DNA of 64,000 nt, taken from the NCBI RefSeq assembly GCF_024362695.1, contig NC_065407.1, positions 17,422,001 to 17,486,000 on the forward strand. Reading direction: 5' to 3'. The stretch's first letter is position 1. Each line of letters begins with the position of its first letter. The notes under the pieces are model-generated. The model saw only the letters and a program-made list of their open reading frames with translations. It had not been told where the DNA came from and searched no databases. The stretch is from Pectinophora gossypiella (Eukaryota; Arthropoda; Insecta; Lepidoptera; Gelechiidae). Both the position numbers and the translations under genes were made by a program. Of this stretch, positions 9,194-19,837 are shown in pieces.

Positions 9194-9338
9194 ATAAGTA
9201 AATAGTTGTAATAAATTGTGGTAACGGTTCGAGTCCCGACTTGGTATATAAACCACTGAAATGGACTTCATGAGTTTAAATTCATGGTTAGAGCATAAAT
9301 AATTGTAGGTAAAATAAATATAGGTAACTTGATTTCCA

Positions 9339-9442
9339 GGATTTATGCCCGGTTAATGTCAATGGGTTTGCCCTCTGACGAGGTGTGGATGTATTCCTCT
9401 GCCTACCCCTTGGGGGATACGGGCGTGATGTTATGTAGGTAT
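9339..9442 (+). mobile_element. LINE-J 3' end fragment
   Basis: CCTCTGCCTACCCCTTGGGG then GATACGGGCGTGATGTTATG. The same end follows the LINE coding remnant at 30416. The left part (TCCAGGATTTATGCCCGG) recurs at 54538. Confidence 0.65.
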
Positions 9443-9569
9443 ATCAGCAAACTTTTTTTTAATTTATTAGGTTTACCAACAGTTACAACATTATTACTAC
9501 ACTTATTCAATAAACATAGGTGGTTTTTTAAATGCGTAATCAATTTTAAAGGTAAACACAGCTAACATT

Positions 9570-10221
9570 TTTTTTTTCAAATCAAATCAAATTATTTATT
9601 TTACAAAATAAACAGTTTCAAACCATGCAAAAATAGTTTAAATAGTTCATCAAACTTCAAGTATCAATAACAATAGTAACTACTTGATTTAATTAACATT
9701 ACTATTGTTAGTGTTTTAGATTATCAAATATAAGATTAAAATTAACTACAAAATTAATAAGAAATTAAACAGTTTAATAATAACATGTCCTAAATAACAA
9801 CAGTCAATCTTGCCTATATTATTTCATTAGTCATTACTTTACAATAATTGAGACAATTAAATCAATAAAAAGAATACAACCCACAATACCCTAGCACTTT
9901 CCCAGAAAATATTAGTGAGTAAAATATTAAATTCATATCTTAAAAGCAGCATAACTAAATAAGTCAATGGCAAAATTCTTTGAAACACTAAGGACCACGA
10001 TCTTTCTCATTGGAGTTTACTCAGCTCTCCATTGCTGGCCCACTTCCTGACTGTAAGAACTGTATCAATATTTTTTCTGTACTTAAATGCCGTTGTATTA
10101 TGCTTTTACTTTGATTACGCCTCGTCTAGGCTGGCTACTTGAATGTGAATTTATTTGTTTTAATTTTTTATTTATGAATTGCTATGGAAGTATTAAAATA
10201 ACTCATTATTATGATTACTAA
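9570..10221. other. AT-rich stretch, possible LINE tail at left
   Basis: 9570-9620 starts with T-run and AAATCAAATCAAATT, the kind of simple end seen on LINE tails in reverse. The rest is AT-rich without recognised features. Confidence 0.4.
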
Positions 10222-10408
10222 CTCACCCTATGTGAGGAAATCTATATTCACTAGACATGTGTTTCGGAGGTATGTGACCTAACCTGTATTGGGCTGTTTT
10301 TTTTCCTTCGCGGGTCGGAAGGTCATACAGGTAATAGCTTCTATAAAAAACTGGACATGTCAAATTTCAAATTAGGTAAGCAGACTCTGTGAAAAACGGA
10401 ATAATTTA
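10222..10408 (+). mobile_element. SINE-5 body fragment
   Basis: GTGTTTCGGAGGTATGTGAC, CTTCGCGGGTCGGAAGGTC and CTGTGAAAAACGGAATAAT follow family order; the head is missing. Confidence 0.8.
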
Positions 10409-10429
10409 ACTATATTATATCCTGCTTTT

Positions 10430-10521
10430 TACGACTGCATGTCTTGCCTGTCTGACCTTCCAACCTGCGTTAGGAAAACAGACCCAATACTGAAACATTT
10501 CTCAGGAATACCCAGAGACAC
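10430..10521 (-). mobile_element. SINE-5 fragment, inverted
   Basis: CTTGCCTGTCTGACCTTCCA and AACATTTCTCAGGAATACCC are the reverse of SINE-5. It faces the plus copy just to its left. Confidence 0.75.
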
Positions 10522-10529
10522 CTTGGTTG

Positions 10530-10590
10530 TTAAGCCTCAAGCGGTCACCATTTGTCCGGACAAGTAGTTAATGCCATCTGAGGCAATTCT
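10530..10590 (-). repeat. Repeat-G fragment
   Basis: CATTTGTCCGGACAAGTAGT and TAATGCCATCTGAGGCAA are reverse Repeat-G. Confidence 0.65.
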
Positions 10591-10601
10591 ATAATCAAAA
10601 T

Positions 10602-10892
10602 ACGGCTTAACGTCTGAAATCGAAATCATCTTACTTTTCCTGACAATCAGATGGTTTAAGCTGGCAATGTCTTTATCAAACAAAATAACCTTACTTTGCC
10701 TAGGCCTTTGGCGGCTCAATACTAACCCTGATACCAGGGTTGATGGGGTTGATAATCCACTTCGCAACCCATACGATAGAAGAAGACCAAACAAATGACA
10801 GTTTAACAAAGTGATTTCGATGTTTCCATCGCGAACCTGGACCTCGAGATTGTGAGGCGAGCGTTTTAATTACTAGACCACGACGGCCGTCT
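10602..10892 (-). mobile_element. SINE-2, interrupted by SINE-1 tail
   Basis: Left part 10602-10696 is reverse core/body (GGCTTAACGTCTG, ATCATCTTACTTTTCCTGAC). Right part 10812-10892 is the reverse tRNA-like head (CTGGACCTCGAGATTGTGAG, ACTAGACCACGACGGCCG). A plus-strand SINE-1 tail sits between them. The head has lost the normal B-box match through decay. Confidence 0.75.
10697..10787 (+). mobile_element. SINE-1 tail inside SINE-2
   Basis: GGCCTTTGGCGGCTCAATAC, CAGGGTTGATGGGGTTG and CCCATACGATAGAAGAAG. I see no clear target duplication. Confidence 0.75.
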
Positions 10893-11154
10893 TGCCAAAA
10901 CCGACCAAATTCCCTGGAATTCGACCTAGTCAGCAATACAATCAGCACAACCGGCGCACGCGGCCGATCAGTCATACGAATCACCCCGCCAGGAATTACC
11001 CGTGTTCTGTCTTCCGTTAATTTAATTTAGTATTCCCGACAAGAACCACGCAGACACAAGAAATTATTTATGGGAATTTAGTTTTTGTGATAGTCCGAGA
11101 TTGAGAATTGAGACTGCGATAAAACAGACAGATACAAGCTAGACCAAAATTTTT

Positions 11155-11303
11155 GTACGGTCATTAGCATTAATATGTATACACTTTGGTACCATGTCAC
11201 GTTAACTTTTTTGACAAATTGAACTGTAAGTCTCACTAAATGTCAAATATGTTAGTGCGACAGAGTCCTAAAGTGGGTACATTATAATTGCTCATGGCTG
11301 TAC
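11155..11303 (+). mobile_element. MITE-1 copy
   Basis: GTACGGTCATTAGCATTAAT at the left and the inverted GTACAGCCATGAGCAATTAT at the right. 149 bp, same orientation as the copy at 104. Confidence 0.85.
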
Positions 11304-11741
11304 TTACCGGGTGAGAGCTCTCAGCGCTGCCATATAGGGTCTGACTTTACAAACTGACGTATCTGCAAGTTTTTACTGAAATAATTTGTGTTCTATTGAC
11401 AATAACAAAAGGACCTTTTTTTTGACGTGACTTATTGTATTGATTACACATTGTTTTAAGTTTACGCGGTTATTAACAACTACAACAACCCAACAACACT
11501 GGCCTTTTTTGGTGAGCTGCGGCACCCATGTACCTTTATATTTTCCAACTTAATAAATATTAATGTGTGTATATTTTAATGTTGTAAATGTATATGTGTG
11601 TCGTAGATTTTACCTAAATAAACTTTTTTATTATCATTATTATTAACAACAACAGTGCAACAACAGCAACAGCAACGGTGACGAAATATCGGGAGTCTCA
11701 TATCCCTATTTTAAACGCGGTAAGAACCCGTTATTATTTGT
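11304..11741. other. Mixed repeat scraps
   Basis: 11304-11336 resembles reverse Repeat-G (GGTGAGAGCTCTCAGCGCTG). Around 11570-11640 an AATAAACTTTTTTATTATC end looks like a LINE tail. 11640-11740 contains a CAACAGCAACAGCAAC run and GACGAAATATCGGGAGTCTC, which resembles repetitive DNA but has no second copy here. Confidence 0.4.
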
Positions 11742-11793
11742 TTTAATTGTTGTAGATTTGCCGCAGATGGCATTAACTACTTGGCCCGAAGCA
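11742..11793 (+). repeat. Repeat-G fragment
   Basis: TGTTGTAGATTTGCCGCAGA then TGGCATTAACTACTTGGCCC, the family's left end only. Confidence 0.75.
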
Positions 11794-12191
11794 AAAGGTG
11801 CAAATCGCAAAATGTAGCGACATCAGCGACGACATGCAGCTAATCTATAATAAGGCAAGGCAAATAAGAAGTCTAGTTTCATAATTCAAGGATCATTTGT
11901 CAAGTTGTCACATATCAATAAATGAGAAAAAACTGTAATACCTAGATAGAAACATAGAAACTAACTAGTATTTCTGTTACTTCTATTTCCTCTTCATCTT
12001 CATAATGTACTCTTTTTCTTCCATAGTATATGTAGTAGTTTAAGTATTGATATTTATTTATTATAAAAATTATATGTGTATTATTATTATGTAGTTTATG
12101 TACTCGTAAGTGCATCTATCTTTGTATTTATTTTTATACGTACAAGTATTCCCATGCTTCACTATCCTGCTATATTTAAATAAAATATTAA

Positions 12192-12332
12192 ATATCTCCT
12201 ATACTTAAAGGTTGCCTAGAAGAGATTGCTACTTAGCAATAAGGCCGCCTATCTATATACTCATTCTATTTCTTGTTTTGCATTATGTATTTACCTGTTT
12301 GTGCAATAAAGTATTTGTTATGATTATGTTAG
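12192..12332 (+). mobile_element. LINE-N 3' end
   Basis: TATCTCCTATACTTAAAGG, GCTACTTAGCAATAAGGCCG and TTTGTGCAATAAAGTATTTG. Nearly the same as 53028-53175. Confidence 0.85.
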
Positions 12333-12405
12333 TATTCTTAAGCATACCAAAAATAATGTCAAGTAAAAATCACAAAAAAAAAAAACAAAAAAAACACAAA
12401 TCACA

Positions 12406-12500
12406 AATTGCTCTAGAGCAATAAGGCCGCCCGAATTATACTGTATTCATGTGTTATGTAAAATAAAGTATAATTTGATTTGATTTTGATTTGATTTGAT
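12406..12500 (+). mobile_element. LINE-N related 3' end
   Basis: GAGCAATAAGGCCGCCCG, AAAATAAAGTATAATTTG then TTTGATTTGATTTGAT repeats, a simple-sequence LINE end. Preceded by an A-rich run at 12374-12400. Confidence 0.75.
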
Positions 12501-12589
12501 CACTTTCAATACCAAGGTTCATGATCCCAATCCTTGTAATTACTCTTCTTATGTCACCATACAAAATCCCTATCTTTGAAACGCAGCCA

Positions 12590-12720
12590 TCTTTTCAGGC
12601 GCGTCAGTTTTTCAACCTTTACAGGCGACAACAATGACATGGCGCAGGCGAGAGCGGAAAACTCCGCGAGCGACAGCGCTACAGTGCGAACGCTATTTTA
12701 CATCACATAAAAACTGTGAT
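12590..12720. other. GC-richer patch of unknown nature
   Basis: Contrasts with AT-rich flanks (GGCGCAGGCGAGAGCGG, CGCGAGCGACAGCGCTAC). No open frame with splice sites or core promoter is convincing. Confidence 0.3.
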
Positions 12721-12773
12721 AACATTGATTTGATGTTTTGTGAGGTTTTAGAACATAATACGAACTCGTAGAA

Positions 12774-13038
12774 TCACTTTGTGATCCCTAGTTTGGTTAG
12801 CACATTGCAGGGTCTGAAGGTTAGAAGATGCTTTGGAGGGCACTTTAAGCAGTCGGTCCTGGCTAATATTTTCTATATTTCGTAAGAATGTAGTCGTTAC
12901 GTGATTTCGTGCTTCGGAAAGCAAGTTAAGCCGTTGGTCCCGTTTACTGCTTACTGGTGTTGCGTGAGCAGTAATAGATAACCAGGGTTGATGAGATTGG
13001 TAATCTACCTCATAACTCCGACGATAGAAGAAGAAAAT
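12774..13038 (+). mobile_element. SINE-1, degenerate and rearranged
   Basis: Carries CTTTGTGATCCCTAGTTTGG, then a damaged core, then a second core (GTGCTTCGGAAAGCAAG, TTAAGCCGTTGGTCCCG), and the tail CCAGGGTTGATGAGATTGG to GATAGAAGAAGAAAA. The core appears twice, suggesting two overlapping copies. Confidence 0.75.
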
Positions 13039-13388
13039 GGGTTCAATACAATACGCTGACAGCTGGTAAGGTCACAACTCACACGCGAGAACTCCGCCCT
13101 TGCCACTTGTAACACAGTATTTTTCTTTGTAATTAATAGTTAGGCTGGCACCGATTCCATAAATAGTTGATTATTGTAAATATTGAAATAAGTTTTAGTA
13201 TTGTTTATAATTTAGATGTTTCGATTATTGCAATCCGATAAGTAATATTAATTTAAAAGTTTGTGTAGAGGAATGTATCATCGTATTATGTAAAATATTT
13301 TTTTTTGCTTTTTAGTACTTAAATGCATGTTTGTTTTTTGTAGGCAGTTTTTATTTTATTTAAAAAGCGTTAATATTTATATAGAAAT

Positions 13389-13560
13389 TTGGCGGCTCAA
13401 TAATGAACCTGATGCCATGGTTGATGAGGTTAGTAATCTACCTCATAACCCACACGATAGAAGAAAGAATGAGCCACGTATAGGGACTTTGGCGGCTCAA
13501 TACCCTGACATCAGAGTTGATAAGTTGGGTCATTGATTTCACAACCCACAGACGAGAAGT
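13389..13560 (+). mobile_element. Two SINE-1 tails in direct tandem
   Basis: 13389-13466 and 13489-13560 each start TTTGGCGGCTCAAT and run to a GATAGAAGAA- or GACGAGAAG-type end. A 3'-tail duplication or two truncated insertions would both explain it. Confidence 0.75.
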
Positions 13561-13808
13561 CCGCTCTCGCCACCGCTCCCGCGGCTGTCATTAAATTCTC
13601 GGCCTCGTTCTAACCCTACAGCCGCGACAAAACGCGTGTTCTTACTTTCGTCTTACATAGCCGTGCGTACAATAGTAGCTTGACAATTAAAGCCGTCTGC
13701 CCGAAGCCCTTCAGGTTCTAAGCCGTCGCCAGACGCGCCTGTCGCCACTTTTATTTCGTTCTATATCTGCTCAAGCCATAAAGAGTTGGCTGGAAGTGCG
13801 GGTAATTA
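13561..13808. other. GC-richer unassigned patch
   Basis: No coding or repeat assignment. CGTCGCCAGACGCGCCTG is locally GC-rich. Confidence 0.35.
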
Positions 13809-14125
13809 TTTTTTTGGTGTTCTAAAGCACGGAAACGTTGCCAAAGTTGATGGAGTTTATATGGCTCTGTGTGATTGTTTGAAATGAATATTGTTTTTTC
13901 GTTTTTAGACTAAGTATTTTGTTATGAAACATAACATAACATTATATCCCAATTCGGGTAGTTAAAGATACATAGATCGCAAGATGAACTAAGTACCCAC
14001 ACCTCACCTAGCTTTCTGTTAGACAACGTGATAGGTGGTGAGCCGTATCGCCGAATGATCGAGCCCACTGTGTTAGTGACAAATACACTTAAGAAAAAAT
14101 CCCTTCATTTGAGAAGCAAGTCAGA
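13809..14125 (-). mobile_element. SINE-4 with extended 3' flank
   Basis: The minus-strand element runs from a degraded head (TTGAGAAGCAAGTC near 14112) through GAGCCGTATCGCCG and CAAGATGAACTAAGTACCCA to ACATAACATAACATTATATC, then on to CTTTGGCAACGTTTCCGTG-type text (reverse) at 13809-13850. That last part matches the arms of the inverted repeat at 5050. Confidence 0.75.
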
Positions 14126-14869
14126 GAAGCACGAAAGCATAATGTTTATGAAATAAGAGATGAAAATAATAATTAGAACAAACTTACATTATGTTTTTAA
14201 GTGAAGCTCACATACATTAAATAATAATTATCACACTATGCAATAATTTTAATGGCACAACACTTATAGTTCTTGTCGATAGTCTATCTTTTATGCATGA
14301 TTTTGATTTCATCATCATTATAATATTTTAGAAAATCACTTCACTATTAATAACACAAACGAAGACACATGCGGAGTGTCCGAGCACCGGTACGCAAATG
14401 AAGTAGCGAAAGAGCGAAAAACACAGCAAATAGTTTTCAATCTACCCTCAATATTTAATACCCAATATTTTTGTCATTTTGATGCTACAACCAACTAAGG
14501 TTAAGAAATTATCAACAACACGGCACACAAGATGACTTTTTGAAACTTCTTTATATTAGGGCCCAGTACCACAGACCACAAATTGGTTCTGCTTCCAAAT
14601 GAGGTATCTTTTATGCACCCATATAATTTGTTGTATATTTTCGACATTTTGAAGTTTATTCTTTTTCACCATGCCGCTTCCAGCTGTCCTGCACGCCTAC
14701 CCCTGTGTCCTATACAATTGTTAGCGAATTCTTGTCATTACTCGTGTCATACGTTTGTAAGGCTTCGACGGAGTTCCGTTTCTTTTATTCCGTTCACCTC
14801 GGCTGTTTTCGACTTTACTAATTTAGGAATGAGTTTTGCTATTATTAAATTTGGCTTATGTTAATAATA
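14126..14869. other. Unassigned AT-rich stretch
   Basis: No supported feature. Confidence 0.5.
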
Positions 14870-14937
14870 ATAAATTGGAGCGGTGAGCGTGAGCTAATGG
14901 AGGGAAGGCTGGAGCCCAGCAGTGGGACATAATAATT
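14870..14937 (+). mobile_element. LINE-R 3' end fragment
   Basis: GAGCTAATGGAGGGAAGGC then GGAGCCCAGCAGTGGGACA, the conserved C-terminal/3' end motif also found at 42876, 43812 and 47098. Confidence 0.6.
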
Positions 14938-14972
14938 TTCACTATTTTTGTTTATGTTATGTAGGTTAGGTC

Positions 14973-15200
14973 TCTTCTTATCGTGCAGGTTGTGAGGTGG
15001 AATACCAACCTCATCAACCCTGGTGTCAGGGTTATTACAGAGCCACCAAAGGCTACATACATACATCAGTAAGTAGTAACCGGGACCAACGGCTTAACGT
15101 GCCTTCCGAAGCACGGATCATCTTACTTTTGGACAATCACAAAGTGATTTTTGTGATATGTCCCAACCGGGATTTAAATCACTAGACCACGGAGGCCGTA
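14973..15200 (-). mobile_element. SINE-1, internally deleted
   Basis: Reverse tail, core (GTGCCTTCCGAAGCACGG), body and head (CACTAGACCACGGAGGCCG). Part of the tail and part of the body are missing; the B-box has decayed (GGGATTTAAATC). Confidence 0.85.
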
Positions 15201-15202
15201 TA

Positions 15203-15335
15203 GACTGGTACATCATTATGCTAATGAACGTCACAACACTAGCTTACGTACTTTGACAGATCTAATTCTTACCGCGCATTGCATTGAAGCTATTGTAAAA
15301 TGTTATCTTTATTACATCACCAATAGTACTGAACT
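15203..15335. repeat. Repeat-P
   Basis: CATTATGCTAATGAACGTCA, CACTAGCTTACGTACTTTGA, CAGATCTAATTC and GCGCATTG recur at 46884-47024. Class unknown; both copies lie next to a minus-strand SINE-1. Confidence 0.75.
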
Positions 15336-15487
15336 AGGGGATTAAAATGGCCACATCGAAGCAATTCATCTAAGAAAGCAATTTGACATTTGCGAATATA
15401 AAAGTAAGTGCGCAATGCAAACAAATATCAAATAGCAGTATTGCTTTCTTAGATAAATTGCAACGATGTGACCGTTTTAACCCCCCT
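15336..15487. mobile_element. MITE-3 (152 bp)
   Basis: Ends are long imperfect inverted repeats: AGGGGATTAAAATGGCCACA at left; AGGGGGGTTAAAACGGTCAC reading inward from the right. Similarity extends for ~48 bases to ATCTAAGAAAGCAAT on both arms. No coding. No clear target duplication. Confidence 0.85.
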
Positions 15488-15715
15488 GGTCGTCTGTTTA
15501 ATACTACGTACAGGTAGCAGGACAGGGAGTACCTGAGGTTAATTTTCCTTCATCTCAGTAACTCAGTGGCTCCTTGTGACGGTATCTCGTCCCCCGCCAT
15601 CAATACAAGCACTCGAATGGAGGATTTACTTTGTCTAGACACTATCGCGGACGCTTTACGGAGTAGACCTTAGCTGACTGTTACACCGATGACTTGCAGG
15701 ACGTATAATTCAATC
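15488..15715. other. Unassigned stretch
   Basis: Mixed composition, no supported feature. Confidence 0.45.
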
Positions 15716-15892
15716 AAAAATCAGAAAGCAGAATCATTTATTCAACGTTATTATCATGCATAAACTTGTTGAAGGTCAATGTAACATTTTTGAATTTACG
15801 TCATTTCGCTAGGTGTTATGGCTGAGGAGAAGAAATGACAAGAAACTGCAACAGCGACACATCTTTTAAAAACCATTACAAGTTATTTAATA
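15716..15892 (-). mobile_element. LINE-X 3' end
   Basis: On the minus strand: GATGTGTCGCTGTTGCAGTT, TCTTGTCATTTCTTCTCC, then AATAAATGATTCTGCTTTCT. A second copy is at 25160-25272. The AATAAA end suggests a LINE 3' UTR. Confidence 0.65.
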
Positions 15893-16193
15893 ACTAGAAG
15901 AACACATTCAATACCAGACATTTTATCATTTAGGTAGTCATTAATCTTATCTTTATCGTGCATATAACAAGGAACATATCTTCACCGCTAATTTAAGGGC
16001 CACGTTCTTATCGGTGTAGCATTCTCTATTCTTGCCTATCAAAGTTCAATTCTTTCAGCTCCTTTTGAGGCACTACGTTCACCTTCTGTTTAATATGTGT
16101 CTTCTTGGTCTTCCCCAGAATATTTTTAATACATTCGCCGTGTCTTTAAGTGTCCAATCATCTTGCCTCTTCTGTCCAACTTATGCTTACCAA

Positions 16194-16322
16194 CAAATTC
16201 AAATTCAAAAATATCTTTATTCAATTGGTAACATAGTTACACTTTGAATCGTAATTTTTTACATAACGATCGTGTCATCCGCTTAAAACTACTGCAACCT
16301 CTTCCAACACCACATTTCAGAG
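16194..16322 (-). mobile_element. LINE-H 3' end
   Basis: AATTCAAATTCAAAAATATC, GTAACATAGTTACACTTTG and TCCGCTTAAAACTACTGCA are the reverse of the LINE-H tail. Confidence 0.85.
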
Positions 16323-16410
16323 GCCTCGAGTTTCTCTCATAATATAAATAGTCTGTACAAGATCCACTGCTATACCTATCAACCGCATAAAGAAAAAACA
16401 TATAAAACCT

Positions 16411-16590
16411 ACTCAGTGGTGAAGGAAACCCACATTCCCGAGTATTGCGTTTCGGAGGTATATGACCTAATCTTTATTGAGCTGGATTTCCCGCGGGTTG
16501 AAAGTTCAGAAAGGGAATTGCTTCTGTAAAAAGCCAGATCTGTCAAATCTTCAGGTTAGGTAAGCGGACCCTGTGAAAACGGGATAATGG
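16411..16590 (+). mobile_element. SINE-5 body
   Basis: CAGTGGTGAAGGAAACCC, TTGCGTTTCGGAGGTATATG, TCTTCAGGTTAGGTAAGCG and a GGGATAATGG end. A small deletion removes the ACATCGTGAGG motif. Confidence 0.85.
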
Positions 16591-16689
16591 TGGACTCAAC
16601 TTATTTTAATCCCTTTGTAAGATTGTTAGTCAAATTTAAATCCATTTTTCATCAAAAAAATGATGAGGAGAAATCCATTTTGGTGTAAA

Positions 16690-16935
16690 AAGTAGGTGCC
16701 TACTCCATCGCAGAGGCACAATGACTGTAGGCAGTGTTTACGTCGGCCGCTGTCTTCGCTGATTGCAGTTCGAGGACGCTCCACTCTTTATAACATGTTT
16801 TGTTTGCCCTCCGTTGTGTACTTTGAGCCTAGATTGACACTCGCTGTCTTTCAGGATTCCTTTTATCATGCCACAGAGGAATTGGTTTGGTGTAGTAAGG
16901 TTGCTTTATCTGTTTTATTGTATGGTGCAATGGTT
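16690..16935 (+). pseudogene. Degenerate coding-like segment
   Basis: Two overlapping frames read sensibly for short spans: one near 16722 (MTVGSVYVGRCLR then stop) and one from ~16800 (FCLPSVVYFEPRLTLAVFQD). Together they look like a frameshifted protein remnant, with GC content above its flanks. I do not recognise the family; it could be a transposon ORF or an old gene copy. Confidence 0.3.
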
Positions 16936-16969
16936 TAATAAATTACGAATAATAAGGCTTAAAATGTTT

Positions 16970-17105
16970 TTAACATAACATAACATCACACATGTATCCC
17001 GTTGAGGTGGGCAGAGGTATACAAGTATAATGTATATATTCACTCTTCGCCAGCTATTTTTAAGTCCCATGTAATATGGGGCGTGCAAAGCCGCCATTAA
17101 AGCCA
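16970..17105 (-). mobile_element. LINE-J 3' end
   Basis: ACATAACATCACACATGTAT, TGAGGTGGGCAGAGGTATAC and a left-part motif (CACTCTTCGCCAGC, AAGTCCCATGTAATATGGGG) shared with 37706. Confidence 0.7.
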
Positions 17106-17825
17106 CGTGATATCAATTACCTATGATCTAGACACGAATTTAAAATCAGAACGTCAAATCTACTTTAAACGTCGAATAGGTACTTAATTTAAATTTGGAC
17201 ACCTACCTAAGCAGAAAATCATAATGTAAGTTCATGATGTAAAATATTGATGAATACATTGTTCCATTTTCAAACTTACCTTACTGCAAATTTAATTAAT
17301 TATTACAAATATAATACTCGATAAGTTGTTTCGAATTGAAATTCACAATCCCTACACACAAAAATAAACAAAATAAAAAACTTTCGAAACTTCCAAATTT
17401 AAACTCGCTAGTTGTAAATCCGAACGTAGGTTTAGTAAGCACATGCAGAGAGCAGACAGAATGTTCTCGAAACAAATGTCGTCGCCGGTTCTTTCTCACG
17501 GCATCTTAGGAGAACATCACTAGCATCTTATGCTGGAACTAGCGGAACTCAGGAACAAGTTATGGGATAACGCGTGTCTGCTAGAAAGGGCTTTTTCATT
17601 TCTTTTATTTTTAAATGTTTGCTTTTCATAATGAAACATTATTTAAAACAAACATAAAAACCCCACAAAATCAACTCCACAATCTGTGAGAGTTCGCTTA
17701 AAAATATTATGTATTAAAACACTATTAACTTATACCTAAGAGATCTTTTGAATAAGATGTTTAAATAAAGTATTACAGAATCTAATTCTATTGCACTAAA
17801 GTCGTGTCGTAAATCTACAATAGGT
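17106..17825. other. Unassigned AT-rich stretch
   Basis: No supported gene or repeat. Confidence 0.5.
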
Positions 17826-18002
17826 TTGTCGCATTAAATACTTGGCCGGACAAATGGGAAAACTCACACGGTACAAAGAAAACAGGCCTAAGGGTGCTCA
17901 GTTGGCTGCAAACCTCGGCTCACGGCGTCACCTGAGAGGACCCTAGTGGGCCGAAACTAAAAGCGTCGACCCCGCGGGCAGGGTTGGTGTCAGGTTTCTG
18001 AC
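17826..18002 (+). repeat. Repeat-G, degenerate
   Basis: GCATTAAATACTTGGCCGGA, GCTCGGCTCACGGCGTC-like text, ACCCTAGTGGGCCGA and GGCAGGGTTGGTGTCAGG, in order with deletions. Confidence 0.75.
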
Positions 18003-18720
18003 TAAACAGGGCTGAGATTACTACTTTTTAAATCCAGCAGACAAGTAACAGACCCAATCGCTTCCAACTTGGACCAAGCACAAAGTACCCAAGTAAAAGT
18101 TGCTATTTTTCCCATCTTAAAGGCTTCTAATATCGCAGTCCCCGCCTCAGGCCGGTTGTCATTTGTCTGCGCCGCTCAGTACGCAAACTTCGCCTCACTG
18201 TTTGAAAGCACTACATTATATCCGTCCTTCTTTATCGTCTTTTAAGAGTAGGGATGTGCTTGAGACGAGCTTATCGATAGTTCTGTTTTGGATCTAGTTT
18301 GAAAGAATTTAAGAACTACGGAGATCGAGAACTTCTGGAGTATTGTCATAGAATAAACCAAGGTATACAAGTGGCTTTCTCCGCCCCGCACCGATTCTAG
18401 CTACCAGACCCCACTCGCAGTAACTAAAAGTTACGTTACACAATGTCATAACAGCTGCGTGGAAAGAATAATTTGAAAATGAAAAGCGGCCAGTGTCATT
18501 TCTATTAAAGAGTTTTCACAACGGGAACATTCTCACTTTGGGAACATTCTCGGGAATTCCACATCACTGTATGTATGAAAGATTGGTTGTGTATGTGTGT
18601 CTTTTTTTGCGTGACTTATTGTTGTTAGTTTTTTTTAATTATACTTAATAAAACAAAAAAATATCCTATCTTAGTTTGTATGGCATTAACATCTTGACCG
18701 GACAAAATTAAATGTATAAT
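18003..18720. other. Unassigned stretch with a Repeat-G-like scrap
   Basis: 18601-18706 weakly resembles Repeat-G (TTTTTTTGCGTGACTTATTG, GGCATTAACATCTTGACCGG). The rest is unassigned. Confidence 0.4.
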
Positions 18721-18852
18721 CAATCAATCAATCAATCAATAATACTTTATTGCACAACAACATATATAAAGGACATAAACATACGAATAAAACATAAGCA
18801 CAATAGGCGGCCTTATTGCTAAACAGCAATTTCTGCCAGGCAACCTAATAAT
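18721..18852 (-). mobile_element. LINE-N 3' end with (TTGA)n tail
   Basis: Minus strand: GGTTGCCTGGCAGAAATTGC, AATAAGGCCGCCTATTG, GCAATAAAGTATTATTG and GATTGATTGATTG. The tail is the simple repeat at 18721-18742. Confidence 0.85.
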
Positions 18853-18960
18853 AATAATGCCTATGTAAGAACGAAGTTTTTGTATGGAGTGTCCAAGCGG
18901 TAGTATTGTACCTTCTTCTTCTTTGCGAGTCGATGGCGATCGAAACTAAATTTTTGCTGA

Positions 18961-19166
18961 CTAATAATTGGCCACGCTTACGGCATTGTTAGTGGCTTCG
19001 TACAGGTCTTTAATAGTGCTGGTGTTAGGGCACTTAGGACAGCACAAAAGGTGAGCCATAGTTTGTGGTGATACTCCACACTCGCAATCATCGCAACCAT
19101 CAACCAGGTATCCCCACCTGCAGAGATTATCCTTGCAGCGGCCAACCTGTGTCCGGAGCCTATTTA
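18961..19166 (-). pseudogene. LINE reverse-transcriptase C-terminal domain remnant
   Basis: An uninterrupted minus frame of ~68 codons ending in TAG at 18961-18963. It reads NRLRTQVGRCKDNLCRWGY, then CDDCECG, then SPQTMAHLLCCPKCP. This is the cysteine/histidine-bearing tail found at the C-terminus of Jockey/CR1-type LINE proteins. Only the tail survives; the LINE-N 3' end downstream may be its own 3' UTR. Confidence 0.75.
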
Positions 19167-19593
19167 AAGATTGTACCTACTTACGCGTTTACATTATTAG
19201 AAAGAAAACTCCAAAGAAAAAATACTAAAAAGTACCTAATGCTTGAACTTTATTGTATTTAAATCAATTAGCAACACTTATTTCCATTATAAATAGCATC
19301 AAAATAAATTATTTATTTAAGAACAAAAATGTTATGAAACATTATTAATTAAGAAACTGACATGATCCTTAATTAAAAGTTCGGCACGCTCCGAAGTTTC
19401 ATACAAGGAACATATTTTTATAAATGAAAATCTAATTAATTTAGAAAACATATAATTTTCAATGAACTTTAAAATATCCGAGGAACCAATCAATTCGTTC
19501 CTTGGCAATTGTATTGATGAATAAAGAAGTATCATTAATATGTTTATAAAAATAAATCTTCATTCAATAGCAAGATGTACCTAAAACCGAACC
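19167..19593. other. Unassigned AT-rich stretch
   Basis: No supported feature. Confidence 0.5.
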
Positions 19594-19800
19594 ATAGAAT
19601 AAAAATTAATACTACGTATAGAGTGGTAACTCTTCGCCCTGCCCCAATTCCCTTCTGACACTGTCTCTTTCTCTCTGACTGGTTTTAGTCTTAAGTCGCT
19701 TAGGAGTAAGAAGGAAAGCACGCGTACTGTGTCGCTCACACTCACGGAGACACTATGATTTTTGTTTGGAGTGTCCGGGCTGTGTATTGAGTATGTATCA
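19594..19800. repeat. Repeat-U
   Basis: ACCATAGAATAAAAATTAAT, ACTACGTATAGAGTGGTAAC at the left and TTTGGAGTGTCCGGGCTGTG at the right. The same ends occur in the split copy at 24136-24440, and the right end at 18873-18905. Confidence 0.6.
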
Positions 19801-19837
19801 TTGTTACTTGTGTTGTGTGCAACAAAGAATACATTCA

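Noticed and set aside
18719..18742. Tandem repeat (AATC)n as an independent microsatellite or CRISPR-like array
   Set aside because: It is the simple tail of a LINE-N copy; no spacers exist.
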